Assembly (NCBI GenBank): GCA_029252045.1
Contig: JAQXCD010000020.1
Span: forward strand, 1 to 64,000
Length of the DNA stretch: 64,000 nucleotides
Reading direction: 5' to 3'
From: Sulfitobacter sp.
GTDB lineage: Bacteria; Pseudomonadota; Alphaproteobacteria; Rhodobacterales; Rhodobacteraceae
Shown: one piece after another, positions 28,784 through 39,347 of the stretch
How positions within the stretch are numbered: the first letter of the stretch is position 1
Layout: every line of letters starts with the position of its first letter
The notes under the pieces: model-generated
The model's input: only the letters and a program-made list of their open reading frames with translations
What the model was told of the DNA's origin: nothing
Database searches by the model: none
Made by a program: the position numbers and the translations under genes

Positions 28784-29485
28784 CTAGACCCGCCGGAAGG
28801 TCAGGTAATGCGGCGTACGACCTTCACGCAGGGCTTTTTGCTCGTACCGCGTTGAAATCCAGTCATCCCATGGCGCGCGCCAGTCGGTCGGGCTTTCAGC
28901 CAGCCATTCAAACCCGAAACGCGGCACTTCTTCCAGCGTCTGGCGGACGTAATCCTCGATATCCGTTGCAACGCGGAAAATCGCACCCGGTTTCAGCACT
29001 CGGTGCAGCGGCACCAGATGCTCCTCTGTCACAAAGCGGCGGCGGTGGTGACGGGTCTTGGGCCACGGATCAGGATAGAGCAGGAACGCCTTGGAGATAC
29101 TCTCCTCGGGTAGAACATCGAACATATCACGCACGTCTCCGGGGTGAACCTTGACGTTCTCCACGCCCGCCTTGCGAATTTTGCCCAGCAGCATCGCCAC
29201 ACCGTTGATGTAGGGCTCGCAACCGATGATGCCGACGTCAGGATTGGTTGCCGCCTGATGCACCATATGCTCGCCGCCGCCAAACCCAACCTCCAGCCAT
29301 GTTGGCTTGCCGCCAAACATGGCATCAAGGTCCAGCATCTTGCGTTCGGGGTTTGCGTCCCAATCCACAGCGCCCGGTGACAGGGCGTGCAGGTCTTCTT
29401 CAAGATAATCCTTCTGGGATTGCTTGAGATTATGGCCCTTGAGGCGGCCATAGAAATTACGGCGGGGTCTGACAGGTGTGTTCAT
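28784..29485 (-). CDS. trmB: tRNA (guanine-N7-)-methyltransferase TrmB
   Basis: MNTPVRPRRNFYGRLKGHNLKQSQ...LEVGFGGGEHMVHQA...FLLYPDPWPKTRHHRRRFV. Confidence 0.95.
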   Translation of the reverse strand: MNTPVRPRRNFYGRLKGHNLKQSQKDYLEEDLHALSPGAVDWDANPERKMLDLDAMFGGKPTWLEVGFGGGEHMVHQAATNPDVGIIGCEPYINGVAMLLGKIRKAGVENVKVHPGDVRDMFDVLPEESISKAFLLYPDPWPKTRHHRRRFVTEEHLVPLHRVLKPGAIFRVATDIEDYVRQTLEEVPRFGFEWLAESPTDWRAPWDDWISTRYEQKALREGRTPHYLTFRRV

Positions 29486-29546
29486 GCCCGCGCATGTAGC
29501 GGGGTTGGCGCGCGGCTGCAATGGTGTGCTGCCGCGCGCAGTGGTC

Positions 29547-30728
29547 TTAGAGTTCGGATTTCAGCGCATCCGCAAGGTCCGTCAGTTCCCAACTGAAGCC
29601 GCCATCGGCATCGGGCGCGCGGCCGAAATGGCCATAGGCTGCGGTGCGCTGGTAGATCGGCTTGTTCAGTTTCAGGTGATTGCGGATACCGCGCGGGGTC
29701 AGGTCCATCACGCGGCCAATGGCGCGCTCGATCGCTTCCGCCTCGACTTCGCCTGTACCAAACGTGTCGCAATAGATCGACAGCGGCTTGCTCACCCCGA
29801 TGGCATAGCTCAGCTGGATGGTGCATTTGGATGCAAGGCCTGCAGCAACCACGTTCTTTGCCAGATAGCGCGCGGCATAAGCGGCAGAGCGGTCAACTTT
29901 TGTCGGGTCTTTGCCCGAGAATGCACCGCCACCGTGTGGAGCGGCACCGCCATAGGTATCAACTATAATCTTGCGCCCCGTCAGGCCTGCATCCCCATCC
30001 GGCCCGCCAATCACAAACGTGCCTGTGGGGTTCACCCACCAGTCCGTTGCATCAGTGATCCAGCCCTCTGGCAGAACTTCGCGAATGTAGGGTTCCACAA
30101 TCGCGCGGATGTCCGCACTGCTCTGGCTTTCGTCCGCATGCTGCGTGCTCAGGACAATAGAGGTGACGCCGACAGGCTGACCGTTCTCATAGCGCACCGA
30201 CAGTTGGGATTTCGCATCAGGGCGCAGCGTAGGCTCGGTGCCGTCTTTGCGCACCTCGGCCAGACGGCGCAGGATGGCATGCGCATAATGGATGGGTGCC
30301 GGCATGAGCATTTCAGTCTCGTCCGTGGCATAGCCGAACATGATGCCCTGATCACCCGCACCTTCGTCTTTACCTTCGCCAGAATTCACGCCTTGCGCGA
30401 TATGCGCCGACTGCTCGTGCAGCAGGTTCGTGATCTCGACAGTTTCGTGGTGGAACTTGTCCTGCTCATAGCCGATGTCTTTGATGCACGCGCGCGCGAT
30501 CTCTTCGATACGACCCATATAACTGTGCAGTTTTTCACGGTCGGAGAGACCAACCTCACCACCGATGACAACACGGTTTGTGGTCGCGAATGTCTCGGCC
30601 GCAACCCGCGCTTCGGGCTCCTCGGCGATAAAGGCGTCCAGCACCGCGTCGCTGATCCGGTCACAGACTTTATCGGGATGGCCTTCGGATACGGATTCCG
30701 AAGTGAATACATAGGACTTGCGGGACAT
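29547..30728 (-). CDS. metK: S-adenosylmethionine synthetase MetK
   Basis: [33 protein letters not shown]...[10 protein letters not shown]...[22 protein letters not shown]. Confidence 0.97.
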   Translation of the reverse strand: MSRKSYVFTSESVSEGHPDKVCDRISDAVLDAFIAEEPEARVAAETFATTNRVVIGGEVGLSDREKLHSYMGRIEEIARACIKDIGYEQDKFHHETVEITNLLHEQSAHIAQGVNSGEGKDEGAGDQGIMFGYATDETEMLMPAPIHYAHAILRRLAEVRKDGTEPTLRPDAKSQLSVRYENGQPVGVTSIVLSTQHADESQSSADIRAIVEPYIREVLPEGWITDATDWWVNPTGTFVIGGPDGDAGLTGRKIIVDTYGGAAPHGGGAFSGKDPTKVDRSAAYAARYLAKNVVAAGLASKCTIQLSYAIGVSKPLSIYCDTFGTGEVEAEAIERAIGRVMDLTPRGIRNHLKLNKPIYQRTAAYGHFGRAPDADGGFSWELTDLADALKSEL

Positions 30729-30733
30729 GAACG

Positions 30734-30779
30734 TGCTCCAATAATGATCAAGCACCACGTCAGGAAGCCGTTGTGGTGC
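30734..30779 (-). ncRNA. SAM/SAH riboswitch upstream of metK
   Basis: Minus-strand RNA GCACCAC-AACGGCUUCCUGAC-GUGGUGC-UUGAUCAUUA-UUGGAGCA, then CGUUC-AUG. Perfect 7-bp stem, conserved AACGGCUUCCUG loop, SD-containing UUGGAGCA that can pair with GGCUUCC. Confidence 0.92.
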
Positions 30780-30820
30780 ATCCGTTCCGAAGTAAGCCGC
30801 CTCGCCTAAAGGGTCAATCG

Positions 30821-32311
30821 CTATTCGGACAGCCTGCGCTGTCTGGTCACACGCCGCATCACCGCAAAACACAGCAGCGCCACCACCAATAGCGTAAGCG
30901 GAACATCACCTGTTTTGCTATACAGCGTCGGAGCAAGCGCCTGCGGCAGGGCCGCATCGACATAGCCCGCCTGCCCCAAGCCAAGGCTGTCCAGAACACG
31001 CCCGTGCGGGTCAATTATCGCTGAAATACCTGTGTTTGCCGCCCGCGCCACCGGCAGCCCCTGTTCGATTGCGCGCATCCGCGCCTGTGCCAGATGCTGC
31101 TGCGGCCCTGCATGCGTGCCGAACCACGCATCATTTGTCGCGTGGATGATAAAATCAGGCCGTGCCGGTGCAGCGTTTACATCTTGGGCAAACACCGCCT
31201 CGTAGCAGATCAACGGCAATGCGCGGCCAAGCGGCCCAAGGTCCAGCAGTTGCGGCCCTGCCCCCTTGCTAAATCCTGCGCCATGTTGTGGCGCCATACC
31301 ATAAATACCAAAACGCGCGAGGAAATCGCCAAACGGTACATACTCGCCAAACGGCACCAGATGATATTTATCATAAATCTGGGTGATCTCCCCCAAAGGC
31401 CCCAGAACCGCCAGCGCATTAAAATGCCGCTGATCTTCATTCCGCTGCGCCCCGAGGATCACTGGCACGCCTTTCGCGGCGGCGCTGATTTCCTCCAGAA
31501 TAACCTCACTGCCGTGCAAGCCCCACGGAATGGCCGTTTCAGGCCAGATGATGAGATCAGGTGCACCCAGTTGCGCATCAGGCTCTGCCGCGGTGAACAA
31601 CAACTGGCGTTTATAGAAAATGCCGATTTTGTCAGGATCCCATTTTTCGTGCTGGGGGGCGTTGGGCTGGATCAGTCGAAGCACAGTGCCTGTATTCTCG
31701 ACGCGGTTCGCCATGGAAGGCTCCAGCATGACCATCCCAAGCGGCACAAGCGCCACAAAACGCAGCCTCCATGGTTTTGCCACCAGCGAAGCCATCAAGA
31801 CAGCAGCCGCAAAGATCATCAGATTGAGGCCATGCGGCCCGACCCATGCCAGCGCCTGACCGGGCAACTTGTCAACCATCGCTTGCGCCGGAGAGGCCCA
31901 GGGAAAGCCGGTGAAAATATAGGCCCGTGCCAATTCGACTGCGGTACAGCACGGGACCAGCGCCCAGATTCCCCGGGACAGGCGCCGCGCGCCCCAGAAT
32001 GCGATGCTCCAGAAGGTAGCGCCCCCCGTAGCCATCATCACAACGGCAAACGGCGCCATCCAGCCATGCCGCGCGACATCCACCAGAAACGGCGAAACGA
32101 TCCAGTGCAGCGCCACTGCAAAATAGCCGAAACCGAAGGCAAAACCGCAGGCCGCAGCCGCCCGCGGTGTCACCGCGAACGAACCGAGCCGCACAGCGAT
32201 CGCCATCGCCACAACCATTACAAATGACACATCAAAAGGCGCCTGCCCCAGTGCCGCAGCGGCGCCCAGCGCCACCAGCAGCAGCCATCGCAGCCGCGTC
32301 TCGTTCATCAT
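30821..32311 (-). CDS. lnt: apolipoprotein N-acyltransferase Lnt
   Basis: [11 protein letters not shown]...[23 protein letters not shown]...[12 protein letters not shown]...[26 protein letters not shown]. Confidence 0.95.
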   Translation of the reverse strand: MMNETRLRWLLLVALGAAAALGQAPFDVSFVMVVAMAIAVRLGSFAVTPRAAAACGFAFGFGYFAVALHWIVSPFLVDVARHGWMAPFAVVMMATGGATFWSIAFWGARRLSRGIWALVPCCTAVELARAYIFTGFPWASPAQAMVDKLPGQALAWVGPHGLNLMIFAAAVLMASLVAKPWRLRFVALVPLGMVMLEPSMANRVENTGTVLRLIQPNAPQHEKWDPDKIGIFYKRQLLFTAAEPDAQLGAPDLIIWPETAIPWGLHGSEVILEEISAAAKGVPVILGAQRNEDQRHFNALAVLGPLGEITQIYDKYHLVPFGEYVPFGDFLARFGIYGMAPQHGAGFSKGAGPQLLDLGPLGRALPLICYEAVFAQDVNAAPARPDFIIHATNDAWFGTHAGPQQHLAQARMRAIEQGLPVARAANTGISAIIDPHGRVLDSLGLGQAGYVDAALPQALAPTLYSKTGDVPLTLLVVALLCFAVMRRVTRQRRLSE

Positions 32312-33204
32312 GCCGGGGAGACGTTCATCCGAACCCGCAGGCGCTTGATCCGGCGCGGATCCGCGTCCATCACCTCGAATTCGGGGCCATCGGGGTGCAC
32401 AACAACTTCACCGCGTGCGGGGACACGGCCCGACAACATCACAACCAGCCCGCCCAGCGTGTCGATTTCTTCTTCGTCGACGTCATCATGATCTGTCAGC
32501 GACAGCCCGACCTCGTTCTCGAAATCCGATAGCGGAGTTTTAGCAAGCGCAAGATACTGGCCGGGCTTTTCCTCGGTCCAGTATTCACCTTCTTCAACGT
32601 CGTGTTCATCCTCGATCTGACCAATAACCTGTTCAATCAGGTCTTCGATGGTCACCAGACCGTCAACGCCACCATATTCATCAATCACCAACGCCATATG
32701 ACGCCGCTCGGCCTGCATTTTGGTCAGCAAAACACCGATGGTCATCGAAGGGGGAACATAGACCAGCGGGCGCAGCATGGCCCTCAGGTCAAAATCCTTT
32801 GGCTTGCCGTTGAAACCGAATTGCAGCGCCAAATCCTTGAGGTGCGCAATGCCCACAGGCGTATCCAGCGTGCCGTCATAAACAGGCAGACGCGTCAGGC
32901 CGCTCTCTTTGAACACTTCCACCAGCTCTGCCATGCTCGACGTCACGCTGACCGCTGTGATATCGGCCTTTGGCACCATTACGTCGTCAACCCGCATACG
33001 GCGCAAATTACCCATACCTGTGGTAGTCTGCTGGCCGTTCGGAGAGGTGGCGAGAGTTGTGTCAACAGCCTCGGAAGGGCTAAGCGCACCGATCACGCGG
33101 CTGAAAAAGCCGCTCCTGCCGGGTTCTTGCGTGCTGTCGTCTTCGAGTGAGGAATAATCCTGCGCGCTCTGCGCAGCGTTAGATGGTCCGTCAGTATCGC
33201 CCAT
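32308..33204 (-). CDS. CBS-domain hemolysin-like / CorC-type protein (YbeX)
   Basis: RMRVDDVMVPKADITAVSV...LPVYDGTLDTPVGIAHLKDL...MALVIDEYGGVDGLVTIEDLIEQVIGQIEDEHD. Confidence 0.93.
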   Translation of the reverse strand: MGDTDGPSNAAQSAQDYSSLEDDSTQEPGRSGFFSRVIGALSPSEAVDTTLATSPNGQQTTTGMGNLRRMRVDDVMVPKADITAVSVTSSMAELVEVFKESGLTRLPVYDGTLDTPVGIAHLKDLALQFGFNGKPKDFDLRAMLRPLVYVPPSMTIGVLLTKMQAERRHMALVIDEYGGVDGLVTIEDLIEQVIGQIEDEHDVEEGEYWTEEKPGQYLALAKTPLSDFENEVGLSLTDHDDVDEEEIDTLGGLVVMLSGRVPARGEVVVHPDGPEFEVMDADPRRIKRLRVRMNVSPA

Positions 33205-33231
33205 TGGGTCCTGTCTTGTAAAAGTGGTACG

Positions 33232-33759
33232 TCATGGCGCACCTGTTAGCATACTACCTGCACTATATGGGTCATCCAATCCGAGATTGCCAAGAATTTC
33301 GGCCTCGATCCCCTCCATAAGCGCCGCATCGCCATCACAGATGTGGTCATAGCCGAGTAAATGCAACACTCCATGCACAATCAGATGGGTCAGGTGGTCC
33401 TCAAACGGCTTGCCTGATTCGAGAGCTTCGCGGGCACAGGTGTCATGGCTGAGCGCGATATCACCCAATTCGAACATACCGTCAAAGCCCCGTTCAGGTT
33501 GCGGCGGCGCGACTCCCTCGGCGGGAGGTGCCAAGGGCTGTGCGGGCCAGCTGAGCACATTTGTCGGTGTCGGCTTGTCGCGAAACTCAGCGTTGAGGGC
33601 AGCGATACGCGCATCGTCACATGCCAGTATGGCCACTTCGCAAGCCTCAGGGTCCAACGCCATATGGCGCAGGGTAGCAACCACCGCACGGCTGGCAAGG
33701 GGGGCGAGAGCCGCCTCATCCCAGACCGGCGCGTCTATCAGGATATCAAGCGTGTCCAT
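33232..33759 (-). CDS. ybeY: rRNA maturation endoribonuclease YbeY
   Basis: LNAEFRDKPTPTNVLSWPA...HLIVHGVLHLLGYDH zinc motif. Confidence 0.95.
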   Translation of the reverse strand: MDTLDILIDAPVWDEAALAPLASRAVVATLRHMALDPEACEVAILACDDARIAALNAEFRDKPTPTNVLSWPAQPLAPPAEGVAPPQPERGFDGMFELGDIALSHDTCAREALESGKPFEDHLTHLIVHGVLHLLGYDHICDGDAALMEGIEAEILGNLGLDDPYSAGSMLTGAP

Positions 33760-33766
33760 TACCGCC

Positions 33767-34792
33767 TCAGGAATCGCGGCTCAGGGCGCGCTCCGCCTCT
33801 GCTTCGTAAGCTTCGATAATTGCGGCAACCAGCGGGTGGCGCACAACGTCTTTGGAGGTGAAGTAGTTGAAACTGATCTTCGGGATCGACTTGAGCAACC
33901 TCTCCGCGTCCGCCAGACCCGACGCCTGACCGCGCGGCAAATCAATCTGTGTGCGGTCGCCGGTGATCACCATGCGCGAGCCCTTGCCCAGACGGGTCAG
34001 GAACATCTTCATCTGCATTGTGGTCGCGTTCTGTGCCTCGTCCAGTACGACAAAGGCATTGGACAGCGTACGCCCGCGCATGAATGCCAGCGGTGCAATC
34101 TCGATCGCCTTTTCCTCGCGCAGCTTTGCCAGTTGTTTGCCCGGCAGAAAGTCATTCAGCGCGTCATATAGGGGCTGCATATACGGGTCGATCTTTTCGT
34201 CCTGCGTCCCCGGCAGGAAGCCCAAACGCTCACCCGCCTCAACCGCCGGACGGCTGAGAATGATTTTGTCCACCTTGCCCGACAGGAACATCGACACCCC
34301 TACAGCCACCGCCAGATAGGTCTTGCCCGTCCCCGCAGGGCCGATGCCAAAGGCCATCTCGTTTTCGAACAACGATTGCACATAGGCCTTTTGCGCTTCT
34401 GTGCGCGGCTCGACCCGTTTCTTGCGGGTCTGGATTTCAATACCGCCGCTGATGGGCATCTCAATCTGGTCACCTGCCCGCACGCCCGTATCTTCGGCGG
34501 AGTCACCCATCCGCAGGATCATATCAATATCAGCAGGCTCAACCCCGCGCCCGCCTTCCAGGCGCGCGTACAGCGATTGGAGTACCTGCGCCGCCCGCTC
34601 GGTCAGCGGCGGCTCGCCCAGAAGGGTCAGGAAATTGCCACGCCGCACAATCTGTACGTCCAGCGCCTTTTCGATAGCTGCCAGATGTTGATCAAACGGG
34701 CCGCACAAATCGATCAATAGGCGGTTTTCAGAAAATTCCAGCACTGGCCCCGGAGGGCCGGTTTCAGGCGTGCGAACATCGGATGAGGGCAA
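33767..34792 (-). CDS. phoH: PhoH family protein
   Basis: FGIGPAGTGKTYLAVAVGV...ILSRPAVEAGERLGFLPG...FVVLDEAQNATTMQMKMFLTRLG. Confidence 0.95.
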   Translation of the reverse strand: MPSSDVRTPETGPPGPVLEFSENRLLIDLCGPFDQHLAAIEKALDVQIVRRGNFLTLLGEPPLTERAAQVLQSLYARLEGGRGVEPADIDMILRMGDSAEDTGVRAGDQIEMPISGGIEIQTRKKRVEPRTEAQKAYVQSLFENEMAFGIGPAGTGKTYLAVAVGVSMFLSGKVDKIILSRPAVEAGERLGFLPGTQDEKIDPYMQPLYDALNDFLPGKQLAKLREEKAIEIAPLAFMRGRTLSNAFVVLDEAQNATTMQMKMFLTRLGKGSRMVITGDRTQIDLPRGQASGLADAERLLKSIPKISFNYFTSKDVVRHPLVAAIIEAYEAEAERALSRDS

Positions 34793-34922
34793 AGACAGGT
34801 CCTTTCAGGCGTTAGAAAATGTTAGATAGGGCGCGGCAGTTGGCACTGCCAGTGTCACCACGCAAAAAGGGCCGCAGTGTCTCCACTCCGGCCCCTCTTA
34901 TATTGGAAACGGTATGCCAAGA

Positions 34923-35213
34923 TCAGATCCGATCGCCGAAAATCTTGGTGCCACCTTTTTTGAAGTCACCCACTGTTTGGGTCGGCGCAGCCACGCCAGA
35001 GCAGACGGGCTTGCCGTATTTATCTAGACGGCCGGACAGATAGCCCTCTACACCATCGTCCATTACCCAGTGCTCACACCCGTCGGGATCAACCCAGATG
35101 GTTGGAATATACTGACCTTTGTCGCGACCCGATTGGCTTTTGGTTTGTGCGTTCACCGCAGCGCCCTGAAGGGCCAGAGCAGCTACCATCGCAGCTCCCG
35201 CAACCATGCGCAC
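34923..35213 (-). CDS. small secreted hypothetical protein
   Basis: (V)RMVAGAAMVAALALQGAAVNAQ signal peptide; YIPTIWVDPDGCEHWVMDDGVEGYLSGRLDKYGKPVC. Start uncertain. Confidence 0.6.
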   Translation of the reverse strand: MRMVAGAAMVAALALQGAAVNAQTKSQSGRDKGQYIPTIWVDPDGCEHWVMDDGVEGYLSGRLDKYGKPVCSGVAAPTQTVGDFKKGGTKIFGDRI

Positions 35214-35477
35214 GGTTTTAAAAGTGTGTTTGCCACAGCTCTTTTCCCTATCTTGTTCCCCCGAAGTAATCGCATAGGCGGCAGCGCCCCAACAATGTCC
35301 TTCACATCCCAATAGGTTAGGCAAAACTTTGCGCCGAGGAAAGGGCTATGTGGTGTGTAAGTCCCTGGAAATCGCTACTTGGGCGACGTAATTCAGCGGC
35401 TTGCACACTCAGTAGGCGATTTAGGGCAGAACGCTCCGGCGTCAAAGAATCACGCAGGACTGGCAGAGGGGGGGGGG

Positions 35478-36794
35478 CTAAATCTGAACGGCAGTGAGCG
35501 AGTTGGTCATCGCGCGGGTGATCCGGACCGGCACCACTTCGCCGATCTGTGCAGTGGCGTTGTCAATATGGACGGAATGCAGATACTCGGACTTGCCCAG
35601 CATCTGGCCCACGTTCCGGCCCGCACGCTCGACCAGCACCGACAAGTCGCGGCCGACCATGCTGTCTTGGATGGCGTGTTGCTGGCGGGTAATCAGGGCT
35701 TGCAGCCGCTGCAAACGTGCATCCGCCTCAGCGGGATCAACCTGCTGGCGGCTGGCAGCCGGCGTGCCGGGGCGGGTGGAGTATTTGAAGCTATAGGCGT
35801 AGCCGTAGTTCACCTGCTCCACCAGATCGAGTGTCGCCTGAAAATCAGCTTCGGTCTCTTCGGGAAAGCCCACAATAAAATCACCCGACATCATGATATC
35901 CGGACGCACGTCCCGGATCCGCTCGATCAGGCGCAGATAGCTTTCAGCCGTATGGCTGCGGTTCATCCGTTTGAGGATTTTATCCGAGCCGGACTGCACA
36001 GGCAGGTGCAGATAGGGCATCAGTTTGGGCGTGTCCGCATGGGCCGCGATCAGGTCATCATCCATGTCGTTAGGGTGGCTGGTAGTATAGCGGATCCGCT
36101 CCAGCCCGTCGACCTTGCCCAAGGCGCGGATAAGCTGCGCCAGCGTCATACCGCCGTGATACGCGTTGACGTTCTGTCCCAGCAGGGTGACTTCACGCAC
36201 ACCGCGCTCGACCAGCTCCTGCGCCTCGCGCACAACCTGCTCGGCAGGGCGGGATACTTCGGCGCCGCGTGTATAGGGCACCACACAGAAGGCGCAGAAC
36301 TTGTCGCATCCCTCTTGCACCGTCAGAAACGCGGAAGGCGCGCGGCGCGCTTTGGTGCCGCGCCCTTTGAGGTGGGCAAATTTGTCTTCTTCAGGGAAAT
36401 CCGTGTCCAGCGCTGTCAGCCCCTGACGCACACGCGCCTCCATCTGCGGCAAACGGTGATAGGACTGCGGCCCGACAACCAGATCCACAGCAGGCTGGCG
36501 GCGCATGATCTCGGCGCCTTCGGCCTGCGCCACACATCCCGTCACTCCAATCTTGAGGTCCGGCTTGGCATCTTTCAGTGACTTCATCCGCCCCAGCTCG
36601 GAATAGACTTTCTCTGCCGCCTTCTCGCGGATGTGGCAGGTGTTGAGCAGGATCATATCCGCATCTTCGGCGGTATCTGTTTGCACATAGCCCTCAAGGC
36701 TTTCTGCCATCCGCTCGCTGTCATAAACGTTCATCTGACAGCCGTAAGTCTTGATAAACAGCTTTTTGGGTGTGTCTGTTTTAGTGTCGGACAT
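35478..36794 (-). CDS. miaB: tRNA-2-methylthio-N6-dimethylallyladenosine synthase MiaB
   Basis: [19 protein letters not shown]...[21 protein letters not shown] radical SAM CxxxCxxC. Confidence 0.97.
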   Translation of the reverse strand: MSDTKTDTPKKLFIKTYGCQMNVYDSERMAESLEGYVQTDTAEDADMILLNTCHIREKAAEKVYSELGRMKSLKDAKPDLKIGVTGCVAQAEGAEIMRRQPAVDLVVGPQSYHRLPQMEARVRQGLTALDTDFPEEDKFAHLKGRGTKARRAPSAFLTVQEGCDKFCAFCVVPYTRGAEVSRPAEQVVREAQELVERGVREVTLLGQNVNAYHGGMTLAQLIRALGKVDGLERIRYTTSHPNDMDDDLIAAHADTPKLMPYLHLPVQSGSDKILKRMNRSHTAESYLRLIERIRDVRPDIMMSGDFIVGFPEETEADFQATLDLVEQVNYGYAYSFKYSTRPGTPAASRQQVDPAEADARLQRLQALITRQQHAIQDSMVGRDLSVLVERAGRNVGQMLGKSEYLHSVHIDNATAQIGEVVPVRITRAMTNSLTAVQI

Positions 36795-36929
36795 GAAGCA
36801 AGCCTACGCATTATCAAGGGAACGGGGATGTCCGGCGGACTATCAGCCTGTGTCGCATCTTGCAATGCACGTCGAATTAACCGATTCTACGCCACAACCC
36901 AATTCTGCCGAACCGGAAACCGAACCCTC

Positions 36930-37800
36930 ATGCACTATCCTTCGCTGGACCAGTTTATCACCTCGCAACGCAGCGCCCTTGCCAAGGGGCCTATCGCACT
37001 TGTGCTGGTCGAGGATGATGTAGAGATCGACACAACCCTGCGCCATCACTTGCAGATGGGCTTTACCCAAGTGCTGGCCCTGATGCCGCCAATGTTCGAA
37101 TTGCCACGTGATTTGCAGGACACGGTGCACCGCATCGATTACGATATGTCCCGCGATGGCGCTACCGAGGCCGTAGTGAATGCGGTAATTGATGCCGCGG
37201 CAGGCCAATGGATCTACTATTGCTACAACGCGGAATACCTCTTCTTCCCTTTCTGCGAGACCCGCACGATTGCGGAAATGCTGGCTTTCCACACCGAAGA
37301 ACGGCGCGCGTCGATGCTGACCTATATTATCGACCTCTACGCCGATGATCTGGATCTCTACCCGCAAGCTGTATCGCTGGAGCGGGCGCATCTGGACCGT
37401 TCGGGCTATTACGCACTGGCACGCCCCGATGCGACGGTCGATGGCCACCCCAAGGAGCGGCAGTTGGATTTTTTCGGCGGGCTGCGGTGGCGCTATGAAG
37501 AACACGTCCCCCCCTGCCCGCCGTAAAATTGACCGCATCGCCATTTTCAAAGCCGCCCCGGACCTACGCTTGCGTGAGGATCACACCTTCTCGGACGAAG
37601 AATACAACACTTACTCCTGCCCGTGGCACCACAACATCACTGCGACGATCTGTTCGTTCCGCACGGCAAAGGCGCTAAAGCTCAACCCCGGCAGCCGCTA
37701 CGAGATCGAGACGTTCAAATGGCACAACTCGGCCCCGTTTGAATGGCATTCCCGTCAATTGCTGGATTTGGGCCTGATGGAACCCGGACAGTGGTTCTGA
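36930..37800 (+). pseudogene. glycosyltransferase family 2-like protein, apparent frameshift
   Basis: Frame 1 MHYPSLDQFITSQRSALAKGPIALVLVEDD...GGLRWRYEEHVPPCPP* stops at 37526. Reading resumes +1 as ..PPARRKIDRIAIFKAAPDLRLREDHTFSDEEYNTYSCPWHHNITATICSFRTAKALKLNPGSRYEIETFKWHNSAPFEWHSRQLLDLGLMEPGQWF* to 37800. Disruption at the C7 tract 37508-37514. Confidence 0.75.
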
Positions 37801-37890
37801 GCGGAGCCGATAAAGCAGCACTTGCGGTACTCCCCTTTTCCTAACCCACCCCTTTTGTGAAACCGCCCCATCGCGGACGGATCAAGGCTG

Positions 37891-37926
37891 TTGACTCAAG
37901 TCAATTATGTAATAATGTAATTACAT
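37891..37926 (+). promoter_or_regulatory. candidate ArsR autoregulatory region
   Basis: Inverted repeat TTGACT-ca-AGTCAA (37891-37904) and perfect palindrome ATGTAATTACAT (37915-37926) overlapping the ArsR start codon. Confidence 0.4.
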
Positions 37927-38284
37927 GACTACAACTGATGAAATGGATTCGATCTTTCACGCCCTTGCGCACGTAACGCGACGGGCGATGCTGGATCACA
38001 TACGCGCAGAACCCGGCCTAACCGTCGGCAAACTTGCGAATTTTTTTGATGTAAGCCGGATTGCCGTGATGAATCATCTGGCCGTCCTCGAAAAGGCAAA
38101 CCTTGTGCTCAGCGAAAAGGACGGGCGCTCCCGAAAACTCTATCTGAACGCCATGCCGATACAGGACATCCACGACAGATGGACCGACACCTATTCGGCC
38201 CATTGGGCAGATCGGGTGAACATCATCAAATACGCCGCCGAAGCCGCCGCCAAAAAGTTAACAAGGAGGGACCAAGATGAGTGA
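37925..38284 (+). CDS. ArsR family transcriptional regulator
   Basis: DSIFHALAHVTRRAMLDHIRAEPGLTVGKLANFFDVSRIAVMNHLAVLEKANLVLSEKDGRSRKLYLN. Confidence 0.92.
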   Translation: MTTTDEMDSIFHALAHVTRRAMLDHIRAEPGLTVGKLANFFDVSRIAVMNHLAVLEKANLVLSEKDGRSRKLYLNAMPIQDIHDRWTDTYSAHWADRVNIIKYAAEAAAKKLTRRDQDE

Positions 38285-38801
38285 GCCCCAATTTGCCAAA
38301 GCAAACATCAACCGCACCTTCATCAAAGCCCCGATTGATGTGGTCTGGTCCACGCTTGTCGCTACAGACAAGGCTTTGCCCTTCTTCTTTGGCTCCATTT
38401 GTCAAACCACCGACGGCCTGAAAGCGGGCGCGCGTTACCGGATGGTTCACCCCAACAAAAAGGTCGCCATGGTGGTGGGAGAAGTCATCGCCTTTAATCC
38501 CCCGCACATCTATTCGCACACCTTCCAGATGACCAACATCGACGAGCCGCCGTGCAAGGTCACTTACGCGCTTGTCGAGAAAGACGGCGGAACCGAATTT
38601 TCGCTGGCCATCGAGAATGCGGTCGAGGGCGGCAAGCTGTTCAAGGAAATGGTTTCTGCACAAGGCTTTATCGGATCGAATCTGAAAGCGCTGTGCGAAA
38701 ACGGACGCCCCGCGGTCACGGGCCGCATGGTCGGCGTTCTGTCCCCGATCTTCGGGCTTTTGGCAAAGAAGAAACAAGGCATTGAAAACTGGCCCCTTTA
38801 G
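38277..38801 (+). CDS. SRPBCC / AHSA1-like domain protein
   Basis: NINRTFIKAPIDVVWSTLVATDKALPFFFGS...; overlaps arsR 3' end. Confidence 0.85.
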   Translation: MSEPQFAKANINRTFIKAPIDVVWSTLVATDKALPFFFGSICQTTDGLKAGARYRMVHPNKKVAMVVGEVIAFNPPHIYSHTFQMTNIDEPPCKVTYALVEKDGGTEFSLAIENAVEGGKLFKEMVSAQGFIGSNLKALCENGRPAVTGRMVGVLSPIFGLLAKKKQGIENWPL

Positions 38802-38843
38802 GAAAGGCCGACCAAAAACGCATCCAAGAAAGGATAATTAGCT

Positions 38844-39284
38844 CTGCACACTGCATCACCCTCGGCACGACACGCCACCGCTCCTGCTTGGTTAAAGGCG
38901 GTCTCGGTAATCGGGATAATCTGGTACGCTTTCGGCCTGTTACAGTTTTGGCTGGGCGTCTCTATGGACACCGCCGGTGCAGTCAGCACGGGCGCGATAA
39001 CGCCCGCCCATGGTGCGGCTCTTGACGACACGCCGCTGCTGGTCTGGCTTGCCTTTGCAGTGGCCTCTGGCACCGGATTGCTCGGCTCGGCCTTGCTTTT
39101 CAAGGCCTCCGGACACGCAAAGCAGGTGTTTGCCCTCTCTGCCATATGCGCAGCCGGCTACTATGTCTGGGTTTACATGATCAGTGGCACGGGCGCAGAC
39201 CGCCCCACAGAAGAACTGTATATCGCCGCCGTCGTCATTGGCGTCACGCTGGGCTTCTGCATTCTCAGCAGGCGCGTTGCCTGA
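38844..39284 (+). CDS. hypothetical membrane protein, non-ATG start possible
   Basis: Open frame extends upstream of the ATG at 38964 as ...RHATAPAWLKAVSVIGIIWYAFGLLQFWLGVSMDTAGAV..., a typical TM1; AAGGA precedes a CTG at 38844. Stop at 39284. Confidence 0.5.
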   Translation: MHTASPSARHATAPAWLKAVSVIGIIWYAFGLLQFWLGVSMDTAGAVSTGAITPAHGAALDDTPLLVWLAFAVASGTGLLGSALLFKASGHAKQVFALSAICAAGYYVWVYMISGTGADRPTEELYIAAVVIGVTLGFCILSRRVA

Positions 39285-39347
39285 CGCCCCCTTCCCAATC
39301 CTTGAAAAATGCAGGGGCCTTCTAAACCCGGAAGGCCCTGTCACCTG

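Noticed and set aside
29478-30809. 443-aa plus-strand ORF opposite metK
   Set aside because: Shadow ORF of metK; the minus-strand MetK motifs are unambiguous.
31094-32227. 377-aa plus-strand ORF opposite lnt
   Set aside because: Shadow ORF; Lnt motifs are on the minus strand.
35379-36581. 400-aa plus-strand ORF opposite miaB
   Set aside because: Shadow ORF of miaB.
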